Below, piece by piece: positions 49,401 through 56,552 of a DNA stretch of 64,000 bases. The notes under the pieces were generated by a model that worked only from the letters and a program-made list of their open reading frames with translations, did not search any database and was not told where the DNA came from. A program made the translations under genes and the position numbers. Positions within the stretch are counted from its first letter, which is position 1. The number at the start of each line of letters is the position of its first letter. The stretch comes from Nonomuraea montanisoli (GTDB lineage: Bacteria; Actinomycetota; Actinomycetes; Streptosporangiales; Streptosporangiaceae), in NCBI RefSeq assembly GCF_013363975.1, contig NZ_JABWGN010000002.1, positions 124,001-188,000 of the forward strand, given 5' to 3'.

Positions 49401-49651
49401 GCATCGACTCGCGGTACTCGCTGGTGGACGGGACGGTCGTGACCCAGCCCCGGTACTCGTTCTGGCTGGAGGGGCCGGGCTGGGGCGTGGAGAACCACGG
49501 CGTGGACCCGGACGTGGAGGTGGTGATGACGCCGCAGGACCGGGTGGCGGGACGGGACCCGCAGCTGGAGAAGGCGGTGGAGCTGGCGCTGGCCGCCCTG
49601 GAGGAGCGCCCGGCCGCCACCCCGCCGCCCCTCCCGCCGCTGGGGTCCTGA
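46478..49651 (+). CDS. tricorn protease homologue (S41 family)
   Basis: 1057 residues. The N-terminal about 600 residues form two beta-propellers (YLRYPHLWGDLVTFVADDDL; repeated FSPDGARIAW and SADSxWLAWVHP-like blades). A PDZ domain follows at about 750-830 (PGVAVRPGDALVAVGGRPVD). The S41 core has GRLGYLHVPDMVASG, ENGGGHTSE and the catalytic Ser947 in EFAGSDGDIVS. It trims oligopeptides produced by the proteasome or Clp/Lon proteases. GTG 46478 lies seven bases after TAGTGT (46466-46471), so the mRNA may be leaderless. Confidence 0.93.
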   Translation: MTTGAYLRYPHLWGDLVTFVADDDLWLAPVTGGRAWRFTADRAPVSFPRFSPDGARIAWTSHREGAPEVFAAEVDGPQGDRLTHWGNAMTGTRGWSAGGDVLAVTAAGEGGRSRTWAYAVPLDGGPATRLPYGWVSEVALGDGAGPGTTGGRVATVSSMWREPSHWKRYRGGTAGKIWVDADGDGEFARLFADSDAQYWSVMWVGDRLAFLADTDGTGNLYSSLPDGSDLRRHTAHTEFYARHAATDGRRVVYAHAGDLWLLDGLDAEPYRLDIRLSGPRPARAPRPAPARVGAFSPDATGRASAVELRGTAHWVTHRDGPAGALRVQPGVRVRLPRVLGDGGRAVWVSDATGEDGLEVGTPGGEIRTLAAGELGRVLALTAAPDGKHVAVATHDGRLLVVDVETGALRELDRTAYGDISGLTFSPDSAWLAWVHPHHEPLSRIRMGRLDGTSVIDVTPLRFADFDPVFTKDGKHLAFLSVRTFDPVYDAHVFDLSFPVGCRPYIVPLRATTPSPFDPSLQGRGFNGEDEKPAHDDAKDDTPPRTEVDPEGLGSRVVPVPVPAGRYGNLRAAKDALLWLRHPLTGQLGDGTERAGEVVLERYDLKKRAKAELGAEVRTFEVSGDGTRLVINGKNGLQTRSAAEGDEVVTIDLDRVTVQLDPVAEWRQGYLEAGRLMRDHFWRADMNGVDWQGMLDRYLPLVDRLGSYSELIDLLWEVQGELGTSHAYARANAAPGDPRRRQGLLGADLNRDEDGAWRVARILPGESSDHGARTPRLAPGVAVRPGDALVAVGGRPVDPVRGPLALLSGTAGRAVELTVRPASGGETRRVVVTPLEDETQLRYHDWVEGRRAFVHEVSGGRLGYLHVPDMVASGWAQFHRDLRTEMAREGLVVDVRENGGGHTSELVLEKLSRRVTGWSHVRGYEPMRYPEDSPRGPIVAVTDEFAGSDGDIVSAGIKNRGLGPLVGTRTWGGVIGIDSRYSLVDGTVVTQPRYSFWLEGPGWGVENHGVDPDVEVVMTPQDRVAGRDPQLEKAVELALAALEERPAATPPPLPPLGS

Positions 49652-49693
49652 CCTTCTTCGCCTGACCCGGCCGGTGCCCGAGGGCCTTGGCGT

Positions 49694-49731
49694 GGTCCCG
49701 GCCGGCGCCCGGCGGCGCGCCGGCCGGGACC
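49694..49731. terminator. bidirectional terminator, 14-bp stem
   Basis: GGTCCCGGCCGGCG (49694-49707) pairs perfectly with CGCCGGCCGGGACC (49718-49731) around ten bases. It lies between the tricorn gene and the convergent PatB-type gene, ending two bases before that gene's stop. Confidence 0.8.
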
Positions 49732-49732
49732 C

Positions 49733-50902
49733 TCAACCGGCCTGCCGGATCCGGTCCAGGATCTCGCCCAGGACCGGCTCGGTGGTGGCGAAGTTCAGCC
49801 GGACGTGGTTCTCCCCGCCCGGGCCGAACGCCGCGCCGTCGTTCAACAGGACCTTCGCCTCCCGCTCCAGCACCTGCGCCATGCCGGGCCGGCCGTAGTC
49901 GAGCCACGCCAGGTACGTCGCCTGGGGCACGCGGTAGCCGACCCCTTCGGGCAGGCGGGCGGCGATGGTCTTGCGGTTGCGGTCGAGCAGGGCCCGGGTC
50001 TCCTCCAGCCAGGCGTCCCCGTCCCGCCACGCGGCGATCGTGGCCTCCACGCCGAACACGTGCGCCGAGCCGTACACGAAGGGCGGCTCGGCGGCGAGCG
50101 CCGCACGAACGGCGGGGGAGCCGACGTGGGCGACCGAGCAGCGGATGCCGCCCAGGTTGAACGCCTTGGTCGCGGACGTGAGCGTGACCGTGCGCTCCGG
50201 CAGGATCGTCGCGAAGGGGATGTGCTGGTTCGGGGCGTACGCCAGGTCGGCGTGGATCTCGTCGGAGATGACCAGCAGATCGTGCCGCTCGACGTGCTCG
50301 GCCAGCTCCTCCAGCTCCTGCCGGGTGAAGACGCGGCCGGTCGGGTTCTGCGGGTTGACGAGCAGCAGCACGCGGCATCCGGACAGGTCGGGCAGCTCGT
50401 ACCGCCACGAGTCGCCCTCGTCGGGGACGAGCCGGATGGGCCGCAGTGGCCGGTTCATGACCTTCAGCGTGCCGAGGAACGGATGGTAGGCGGGGGTGTG
50501 CAGCGCCACCCCGTCGCCCGGCCTGGTGGCCAGGTGGAGGAGCACCTGGAGGGCCTGGTTGATGTCGCTGAAGGTGCGCACGTGGCCGGGGTCGGGACTC
50601 CAGGAGTACCGGCCGGCCATGCGCTCCGCGAACGCCTCGGCCAGGGCGCCGCAGCCGTAGTCGTCGAGCCAGGTCGGGTAACCGAGGTCGCCTTCGGCGC
50701 GCCGCTTGAGGGCCTCGACCACGGCGGTGGCCGTGGGGAGGTCCATGTCGGCGACCCAGGCGGGGATCACGCCTGGGGCAGCCTTGGCCCACTTCAACCC
50801 ATCGTTTCGGGATTTAAAGTCATCTGGGCTCAATGCGTAGTCCACGGGGTCATTGTAGGTTTCCGCGTTCGGACGGTTCGGGAGAGTCTCCGGGAGAGGC
50901 AT
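49733..50902 (-). CDS. PatB/MalY-type PLP-dependent C-S lyase or aminotransferase
   Basis: 389 residues. Fold-type I aminotransferase: KWAKAAPGVIPAWVADMDLP near the N-terminus (the MalY/PatB hallmark VADMD), VNPQNPTGRVFTRQEL, ISDEIHADLAY, and the PLP Lys in LTSATKAFNLGGIRC. The likely reaction is cystathionine beta-lyase, giving homocysteine, pyruvate and ammonia. ATG 50902 is used; a GTG at 50845 is in frame and closer to the conserved part. The phosphatase gene is divergent, and a 17-base palindrome lies between the two starts. Confidence 0.9.
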   Translation of the reverse strand: MPLPETLPNRPNAETYNDPVDYALSPDDFKSRNDGLKWAKAAPGVIPAWVADMDLPTATAVVEALKRRAEGDLGYPTWLDDYGCGALAEAFAERMAGRYSWSPDPGHVRTFSDINQALQVLLHLATRPGDGVALHTPAYHPFLGTLKVMNRPLRPIRLVPDEGDSWRYELPDLSGCRVLLLVNPQNPTGRVFTRQELEELAEHVERHDLLVISDEIHADLAYAPNQHIPFATILPERTVTLTSATKAFNLGGIRCSVAHVGSPAVRAALAAEPPFVYGSAHVFGVEATIAAWRDGDAWLEETRALLDRNRKTIAARLPEGVGYRVPQATYLAWLDYGRPGMAQVLEREAKVLLNDGAAFGPGGENHVRLNFATTEPVLGEILDRIRQAG

Positions 50903-50930
50903 TGATCGACGGGAGATCCCGATGCTACTA

Positions 50931-50947
50931 ATGAAGGAGACCTTCAT
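50931..50947. promoter_or_regulatory. 17-base palindrome between divergent genes
   Basis: ATGAAGG-AGA-CCTTCAT, a perfect 7-base inverted repeat with a 3-base centre. It lies between the PatB-type gene (start 50902) and the phosphatase leader ORF (50964). TATAGC just after it (50946-50951) could be a -10. Operator-like; the regulator is unknown. Confidence 0.55.
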
Positions 50948-50963
50948 ATAGCGAGAGGACCCC

Positions 50964-50993
50964 ATGCCGCCGACCTCCCGTACCGCGCGATGA
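50964..50993 (+). CDS. nine-residue upstream ORF overlapping the phosphatase start
   Basis: ATG at 50964 with GAGAGG in front encodes MPPTSRTAR and stops at TGA 50991-50993, overlapping the phosphatase ATG (ATGA at 50990). The ribosome site belongs to the small ORF; the phosphatase has none of its own. So its translation would depend on re-initiation. Confidence 0.5.
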   Translation: MPPTSRTAR

Positions 50994-51667
50994 CCGCTCT
51001 CTCCTGGCCCGGATGTCACAACGCCCGCGACCTGGGCGGCCTGCCCACCACCTGGGGCGGCCGGATCCGGAAGGGTGCGCTGATCCGTTCCGACCGGCCG
51101 CGACCGGACAGCGTCGACGCCCTGCTGGGGCACGACGTGCGGCTCGTCCTCGATCTGCGCCTGGCCGGCGAGTGCGCGGCCGACCCCAGCCCGCTGGCCG
51201 GCCATCCGGCCTACCGCAACCTGTCCGTCCTGCGCGACGAGGACGACGTCCTGGAAGCGATCGCCGACACGATGCCTGCCATCTACCAGGCGATCCTCGA
51301 TCGCGGCGCCGATCGCATGGCCGGGGCCATCACCGCGATCGCCCTGGCGCCGCCCGGCGGGGTGCTCGTGCACTGTCACTCCGGCCGCGACCGCACGGGA
51401 CTCGTCGTCGCCCTGGCGCTGACCGTGGCCGGGGTCCCGGACGAGCAGATCGCCCGCGACTACGCGCTCACCGCCTCCTGCCTGCGGCCCGGCACGGAGG
51501 ACCACGCGCGCCGCCTGTCCGCCCAGGTCACCGAGGCGACCATGCTGCGGACACTGGCTCACCTGCGTGACCGGTACGGCGGTGCCGCGCCGTACCTGGG
51601 CCTCGGCGAACCTGTCGCCACGCTCCTGCGCGCCCGCCTGACCGAACCCGCCGGGGTGCCGGCGTGA
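50990..51667 (+). CDS. tyrosine-protein phosphatase (dual-specificity-like)
   Basis: 225 residues. The N-terminus NARDLGGLPT and the catalytic loop VHCHSGRDRTG (C-x5-R with Cys nucleophile and Arg) are typical of the bacterial Tyr/Ser phosphatase family that also includes phosphoinositide phosphatases (MptpB/LipA style). Asp in the PPGGV region precedes the loop. It probably removes phosphate from tyrosine or inositol phosphates. The ATG at 50990 overlaps the stop of a small upstream ORF. The stop overlaps the next small gene (GTGA). Confidence 0.9.
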   Translation: MTALSWPGCHNARDLGGLPTTWGGRIRKGALIRSDRPRPDSVDALLGHDVRLVLDLRLAGECAADPSPLAGHPAYRNLSVLRDEDDVLEAIADTMPAIYQAILDRGADRMAGAITAIALAPPGGVLVHCHSGRDRTGLVVALALTVAGVPDEQIARDYALTASCLRPGTEDHARRLSAQVTEATMLRTLAHLRDRYGGAAPYLGLGEPVATLLRARLTEPAGVPA

Positions 51668-51789
51668 TCGCTCGATCAGCCGCCCTCACCCTGCTCCTCG
51701 CCTCCGTGCCGGTCATGCCGTCGGCGCTGGTCGTGCCGTCGGCGACCCATGCCGCCACCGGCATGGGCCTTCGCGTCTGGCCTGCTTGA
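51664..51789 (+). CDS. possible 41-residue secreted peptide
   Basis: GTG 51664 overlaps the phosphatase stop (GTGA). The product begins MIARSAALTLLLASVPVMPS and ends SATHA, ATGMGLRVWPA: a signal-peptide-like core with a plausible cleavage after THA, leaving only a dozen residues. It may be a small secreted peptide, a truncated secreted protein, or chance. The overlap in frame with its neighbour favours translation. Confidence 0.35.
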   Translation: MIARSAALTLLLASVPVMPSALVVPSATHAATGMGLRVWPA

Positions 51790-52338
51790 GCCCAGACGCA
51801 ACGGCGGCTGCCGTCCTCGCGGTGCTGATGGGAGGCGTGCTCTGTGGCGTTGGGGCGCGGCACACGCCTGTGAGCGAGAAACGTCGTCCCCCCCGCCCCT
51901 GCGCCAGGGCATGACGTGGCAGGGGTGAGATGACAAGGCGGGAGGGGGGCAGGGCGTGCGGTGACAACGCGCGGCGAAAGCACCGCGCGACGGAAGGGTC
52001 TGCAGGGTGGAGGGCTGCGCACGATGGAGGTCCCGCCCGCTGGAACAGTCCGCACGATGGAAGACCCCGCACGGTGGAGAGCCCCTCCCGGTACATCGCA
52101 CGCGCCCCGCATGCAGAAGATGTCCCGCAGAAGGCATGCGATGCACTGACTGCGCAGACGGCATCCCCGAGCACTGGCTGGCGGCGCACATGGCGTGCCC
52201 GTGCACCTGAGCACGAACGACGCGGCCGTGCACCAGTGGGGACATCGAAGAGCCGGTGAGGAGGACGGCCGGCTCGGTGGCGAAGCCGACGCGGCCCCCC
52301 GAGGACGTGCCCAGGGGAGCCGTCGCCGGCGGGACGTG
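51790..52338. other. gene-poor region with degenerate repeats
   Basis: No credible gene. Between about 52000 and 52100 variants of CGCACGATGGAGGTC recur, as do GTGGAG-type blocks. Open frames on both strands are low-complexity (Cys/His/Ser/Arg) and were not called. Confidence 0.5.
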
Positions 52339-53049
52339 TCAGAGGCGGCGGAGCACCGCCACGACCTTGCCCAGGACGCTGGCCTCGTCGCCGGGGATCG
52401 GGTCGTAGTTGGGGTTGTGGGGGACGAGCCAGACGTGCCCGTCCTTGCGCTTGAAGGTCTTGACCGTGGCCTCACCGTCGATCATCGCGGCCACGATGTC
52501 GCCGCTCTCGGCGACGGGCTGCTGGCGGACGACCACCCAGTCGCCGTCGGCGATGGCGGCCTCGATCATGGAGTCACCGGCGACCTGGAGGAGGAACAGG
52601 GTGCCCTCGCCGACGAGCTGCTTGGGCAGCGCGAAGACGTCCTCGACGCTCTCCTCGGCGAGGATCGGCCCACCGGCGGCGATCCGGCCGACCAGCGGCA
52701 CGTAGGCGGCCGTGGGCCTGCTCACGGTGGGCTCCACCGTGGAGGAGGCGTCGGGGTCGACCCAGAGCGCGGGCTCGCCCGGCAGGCGCACCTCCAGGGC
52801 GCGCGGACGGTGCGGATCGCGCCTGAGATAGCCCTTGCGCTGCAACGCCGTCAACTGGTGCGACACGCTGGACGTGCTGGTGAGCTGCACGGCCTCGCCG
52901 ATCTCGCGCATGGACGGCGGATATCCGCGCTGTTGCACCGAGTCGCGGATCACCTCGAGAATCTTGCGCTGCCTGGGCGTCAGGCCCAGGGAGTCGCGCC
53001 GGCGCACCGCGAGGTCGGTGACCCCGTTTGCGTCATCTCGCTCGCTCAT
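52339..53049 (-). CDS. lexA: LexA repressor
   Basis: 236 residues. The N-terminal winged helix ([40 protein letters not shown]) binds SOS boxes. The cleavage site Ala-Gly is in RIAAGGPIL; the catalytic Ser is in VAGDSMIEA and the Lys in TVKTFKR. RecA-stimulated self-cleavage derepresses DNA repair genes. A near-consensus SOS box lies at 53149, about 100 bases before the start, in keeping with autoregulation. The ATG at 53049 is followed by an acidic extension (SERDDANGV) as in other actinobacteria. The downstream gene is far away. Confidence 0.96.
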   Translation of the reverse strand: MSERDDANGVTDLAVRRRDSLGLTPRQRKILEVIRDSVQQRGYPPSMREIGEAVQLTSTSSVSHQLTALQRKGYLRRDPHRPRALEVRLPGEPALWVDPDASSTVEPTVSRPTAAYVPLVGRIAAGGPILAEESVEDVFALPKQLVGEGTLFLLQVAGDSMIEAAIADGDWVVVRQQPVAESGDIVAAMIDGEATVKTFKRKDGHVWLVPHNPNYDPIPGDEASVLGKVVAVLRRL

Positions 53050-53148
53050 GCTCTCCTCCTCGCCCGGGGGCCTGCCGCTCCGGCACGTCCTCCCGGTCCG
53101 TGGTCTCCATGTCGCACACAGCGACCGTATCGCTGTTGAAGATCATCT

Positions 53149-53164
53149 TCAAACAATTGTTCGA
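53149..53164. promoter_or_regulatory. SOS box (LexA site) upstream of lexA
   Basis: TCAAACAATTGTTCGA differs at one base from the actinobacterial consensus TCGAAC-N4-GTTCGA. It lies 100 bases before the lexA start, on the AT-richer side of the gap. Confidence 0.8.
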
Positions 53165-53217
53165 GTCGTCCTCGAAATTATCAGTGCCGTGGTGTACAAC
53201 ATCGTACGGGAGTTCGA

Positions 53218-53233
53218 TCGACATCGTGTTCGA
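53218..53233. promoter_or_regulatory. possible second, weaker SOS box
   Basis: TCGACATCGTGTTCGA has a perfect right half and two mismatches in the left half against TCGAAC-N4-GTTCGA. It could serve the divergent direction or add to autoregulation. Confidence 0.4.
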
Positions 53234-53239
53234 TTTGCT

Positions 53240-53887
53240 GATCTTAATGGGGTCATTTTCTCGGACCCGGGACGGCGCGGGAGGTCAATCGTGCACACCA
53301 CGACGGTTGCGGACATGACCAGCGACGACGCCCGGCGCCCGGGCGTGGCGGCGGGACGTACAAAGGCGATCAAGAACGTTGGTGTGGACGATGAAGATGT
53401 CGCGGATGGGTGCAAAGCGTTCAGTATTCGCGCTCGTACTGGTTTAGACGCCAATTCACGGTCTGAACGGCATCGCGCCATGGGCCGCATCGCCCGAACG
53501 ACCGCCCCGGGAGCGAGAGCGTCGCAGCCGGACGCCCCGGGGTTACGGGGAGCGAGGGGCTCACGAGGGCCGGTCGCTTCACGGAGGGTCGTTCCGCGTA
53601 CGACCGGACGAGCGACGGCTGGACGAGCAGCGGTGGGGCCGAACGGTGGCGCGATGGGTGGCTGTGCGGCCCGTGACGTCCGTCATGGAGGCGCGGCCGG
53701 CGCTCGGCTGGAGGAGACGAGAAGCCGACAGGTCATGCAGGTCATGTCGGTGGATTGCTTGATGTGGGGCGGTTCGACCGATCGCGTCACGTGTGGAGGG
53801 CGGGCCGGGGGGTCGCGCCGGTTGGGGTGATCGGACTCGGCGCGTGGCCGGGCGGATCGCGGGTTTTACTTCGAGGGGTGGGTTCAG
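53240..53887. other. gap between lexA control region and the Arg-rich gene
   Basis: No gene was recognised in 650 bases. An AT-richer part up to about 53470 may hold a promoter for the gene to the right. Open frames beyond are Arg/Gly-rich and not supported. Confidence 0.4.
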
Positions 53888-55399
53888 ATGCGGGAGGACG
53901 GCTCGCGTAGGGACGAGGTGTCTTCGGACGCCGAGATGAGAGCGGTCCGCCGTGGGTCGGGGCGGGCCCCTGTCGCGGGAGGAAGACCCCAGCTGTGGCT
54001 CGTGCCACCGCCCAGACCGGAGGCGGAGGACATCGAGCTCCCGGAGGGTGGCCCGGCGAGGAAGGGCGGACCGGCCTGGAGTCGTGGGCGGGGGATGAGG
54101 GGCGGGGCCGGCGAGGGCGGTGCCGCGCCGATGGCGGCTGCGGCCGCCAAGAGCCTTGCCGTGCCTGCGGTGGCCTCTTCCGGGCTCGTCCAAGGGCGAA
54201 GGGGGCAGCGGGAAGCTCTGCGTCGACGCGGGGCTGAGGACGAGCCGGCGCAGGGGCGCGAGGCCGTCCGAAAGCCGCTGCGGGGACGTACGGCCGTGCG
54301 TGAAGCGGCGACGCGCGAGCGAGGCGGTTCCCGGGAGGCGGTGCGGGAGCGAGGCGGTCCTCGGGAGGTGGTGCGGGAGCGAGGCGGTTCCCGGGAGGTG
54401 GTGCGGGGACGAGGCGGTCCTCGGGAGGTGGTGCGGGAGCGAGGCGGTCGGCTGGCGGCGGTGCGAGGGCTCGTGCAGGGGCCGGAGCCCATGCGCGACG
54501 AGCTACGAGGGCGGGGGGCCGCGCGCGACGCGTCTGTTCGAGTACAGGGCGGGCGAAGGGGACTGGCCCGGATCGGGGTCTTCCGGCGGAAGGACGAGCG
54601 GGCGGATCCCGCCGGCCCCAGGAGGAAGGTGGAGGGAACGGATCTCGCCAGGATCGCGGGGAGGGGTGAGCGGACCACCCGCCTTCGGGGCGGGGCTCTG
54701 GAGAGAGGCGAGTGGACGGATCCCACCGGTTCCGTACGGAGAGCTGAGCGGACGGACTCCAATCGGGCCGGGGGCGTGCGCAGAGGTGGGGCGGACGCCT
54801 TCCGGGGCGGGGCTGGGCGGAAGGGTGGGGCGGTCGCCCTTCGGGGCGGCGCTGAGCGAAAGGGTGGGACGGATGCCCTGCCGACCGGCGCTGGGCGGAG
54901 GGGCGGGAGTGATGCCTTTCGGGCTGGGGTCGTGCGGAGGAGGGCCATGCGGCCGGAGCGCGTGCGGGGGGTGGCTCCCGTGCGGGTGCCTCCCGTGCGG
55001 GTGGGGCGCGGCAGGGATACCGGCAGGGGTACCGGTCAGCGGAAGGCGGCGCCGGTGCGGCTGACGCGTCGTGGGCGCGTCGCGATCATGGTGCTGGTGG
55101 CCATGCTGCTGTCCCTGTGCGGCTTCTGGCTCGGAACCAGGACGGCCGCCCAAGCCGCCACGACCCCTGGGGTCACGTCTCCTGCGCAGGCTGCCACGGC
55201 CGCTGGCGTCGCGTCGTCTGTGCACGTCGCCGTGATCCCCGGCGGCGCGTCCCTTGGCGGCACGGCTCCTGTGCACGCCGCCGGTGTGGTCCCCAACGGC
55301 GCGTCCACTGCGCCCGCCGTCGCTGTGGCCCCCAACGGCATGGCTCCTGCGCACGCCGCCACGGCCCCAACCTCACGGCTCCTGCCCGTGTCGCCGTAG
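53888..55399 (+). CDS. repetitive Arg/Gly-rich membrane protein next to lexA
   Basis: 503 residues. The N-terminal stretch PQLWLVPPPRPEAEDIELP looks like real protein. Residues about 140-350 are Arg/Gly/Glu repeats made of a 30-base unit (54321-54450) and a 39-base unit (54785-54940). A transmembrane helix (IMVLVAMLLSLCGFWLGT) follows TRRGRVA at about 55080-55130; a short Ala/Pro/Val-rich outside tail ends the protein. In actinobacteria a LysM protein with a similar helix often sits divergent to lexA; here VAVIPGGASLGG is at most a decayed LysM start. Function unknown; part may be non-coding. Confidence 0.5.
   Translation: MREDGSRRDEVSSDAEMRAVRRGSGRAPVAGGRPQLWLVPPPRPEAEDIELPEGGPARKGGPAWSRGRGMRGGAGEGGAAPMAAAAAKSLAVPAVASSGLVQGRRGQREALRRRGAEDEPAQGREAVRKPLRGRTAVREAATRERGGSREAVRERGGPREVVRERGGSREVVRGRGGPREVVRERGGRLAAVRGLVQGPEPMRDELRGRGAARDASVRVQGGRRGLARIGVFRRKDERADPAGPRRKVEGTDLARIAGRGERTTRLRGGALERGEWTDPTGSVRRAERTDSNRAGGVRRGGADAFRGGAGRKGGAVALRGGAERKGGTDALPTGAGRRGGSDAFRAGVVRRRAMRPERVRGVAPVRVPPVRVGRGRDTGRGTGQRKAAPVRLTRRGRVAIMVLVAMLLSLCGFWLGTRTAAQAATTPGVTSPAQAATAAGVASSVHVAVIPGGASLGGTAPVHAAGVVPNGASTAPAVAVAPNGMAPAHAATAPTSRLLPVSP
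54321..54450 (+). repeat. 30-bp coding tandem repeat, more than four copies
   Basis: Units start at 54321, 54351, 54381, 54411 and 54441. Each encodes RGGSREVVRE or a close variant. The period is 30, so the frame is kept. Confidence 0.92.
54785..54940 (+). repeat. 39-bp coding tandem repeat, four copies
   Basis: Four 13-residue units (GGADAFRGGAGRK, GGAVALRGGAERK, GGTDALPTGAGRR, GGSDAFRAGVVRR) at 54785, 54824, 54863 and 54902. The frame is kept. Confidence 0.88.
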
Positions 55400-55935
55400 T
55401 CCCGCGCTCTGCCGCCAGTCGTGCCGTGGCATCAACTCCTGGTGCCTCGGCTCCTCAGCCCCTCACCCCGTGCGATGCAGGTCTCGCGTCGTGCGATCCG
55501 CCGGTCGGTGCTCGCCCGCCGGTTCGCTTCTGGTGCGGCGCACGCCACTCCGGGCTTGATGGCTCCCCCTCGCCGCCGCCTGAGACGGCCGATCCAGAGG
55601 TCGTAGGCGGTGATGGGGGTCGCCTGAGCGGTTCGACTCGAACGGGGGCGCGGCAGGTCCAGTCCTTGCTCGGCGTGGCCGTGTCATCGCCCTCGCCGCG
55701 CCCCCGCCCGCACCCTTCGCCGCCCCGTCCGCCCTGGTCCAGGTGGCCTGGCCGAGGGCGTAGGTTTTGAGGCGCGTGAAAGGTGTTGTCTCCGTCCACA
55801 GGGCAGTTCTTTGGGGCGTAGGTGGCCGGAAAGGGGCGACACGCCGCGCGGGCCGGGAACATGCGGCCCTGATCAGCGGCTTCCTTGAGACGGGTGTGGC
55901 TCAACTTGCGTTCATGGTCTCGCGCTTCTACGGTT
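55400..55935. other. gap between the Arg-rich gene and the nrdR control region
   Basis: No gene was recognised. The first about 200 bases read on, in another frame, like a continuation of Ala/Arg-rich protein, which might reflect a frameshifted end of the gene to the left. No RNA gene or cobalamin riboswitch was recognised. Confidence 0.4.
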
Positions 55936-55938
55936 GGA

Positions 55939-55985
55939 CCACAACATCTAGTACTTACACCGATGTAGTTCACCACACCTTGTGT
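55939..55985. promoter_or_regulatory. putative NrdR-box region
   Basis: CACAACATCTAGTACT (55940-55955) matches the core of the NrdR box (CwAtATaTwG) at 8 of 10 positions. A palindrome ACACCTTGTGT lies at 55975-55985, about 33 bases further (three helical turns), and TACA-CCGA-TGTA sits between. Two phased sites are the rule for NrdR control. The location before nrdR fits autoregulation. The second site matches the consensus poorly. Confidence 0.55.
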
Positions 55986-56096
55986 TTTCGTGACCGCGCC
56001 ATGGCATGCCGTGGGGCGGGCGTGAGCGTTCCCTGGTCAAGCCGGGCAGGGGATGTCGCCGGGGTGAGGTGGCCGCGGGTTCAGGAGGCGAAGCGC

Positions 56097-56552
56097 GTGC
56101 ATTGTCCGTTCTGTCGCCATCCTGACACCAGGGTCATCGACAGCCGCTCGACGGACGACGGCGGCGCGATCCGGCGTCGCCGTACCTGTCCGGAATGCGG
56201 GCGCCGGTTCACCACCCAGGAGACCGTACTCCTCATGGTGAGCAAGCGCAGCGGCGTCACCGAGCCGTTCTCCCGGGACAAGGTCGTCGCGGGCGTGCGT
56301 CGAGCCTGCCAGGGCAGGCCGGTCAGTGAGGACTCCCTGGCCCAGCTCGGGCAGCGGGTCGAAGAGGCCATCCGGGCGAGGGGCGCGGCGGAGATCCCCT
56401 CCAACGAGGTGGGCCTGGCGATCCTCGGTCCGCTGCGGGAGCTGGACGAGGTGGCCTACCTGCGGTTCGCATCGGTATATCGCGGTTTCGAGACCTTGGC
56501 GGACTTCGAGGCCGAGATCGAACAGTTGAAGGCGGAGAAGGGGGAGTCATGA
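56097..56552 (+). CDS. nrdR: transcriptional repressor NrdR
   Basis: 151 residues. The zinc ribbon is [18 protein letters not shown] with CPECGRRF (four Cys). The ATP-cone follows ([37 protein letters not shown]). NrdR senses ATP/dATP and represses ribonucleotide reductase genes. GTG 56097 is chosen: AGGAGG lies at 56083-56088 and homology begins at the first Cys. The frame is open 110 codons upstream with no likeness. The stop overlaps nrdJ (ATGA at 56549), so the two are translationally coupled. Confidence 0.95.
   Translation: MHCPFCRHPDTRVIDSRSTDDGGAIRRRRTCPECGRRFTTQETVLLMVSKRSGVTEPFSRDKVVAGVRRACQGRPVSEDSLAQLGQRVEEAIRARGAAEIPSNEVGLAILGPLRELDEVAYLRFASVYRGFETLADFEAEIEQLKAEKGES

Noticed and set aside
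51713..52475. Cys/His/Ser-rich frames between the phosphatase and lexA
   Set aside because: Low complexity, overlapping on both strands, no start signals.
53884..54948. Antisense frame opposite the Arg-rich gene (Ser/Pro-rich product)
   Set aside because: Its product is a repeat mirror without family features; the plus frame contains a credible TM helix. Neither is strongly supported.
55400..56096. Cobalamin riboswitch upstream of nrdR-nrdJ
   Set aside because: No B12-box-like sequence was seen, and class II operons usually lack it. A covariance scan could confirm.
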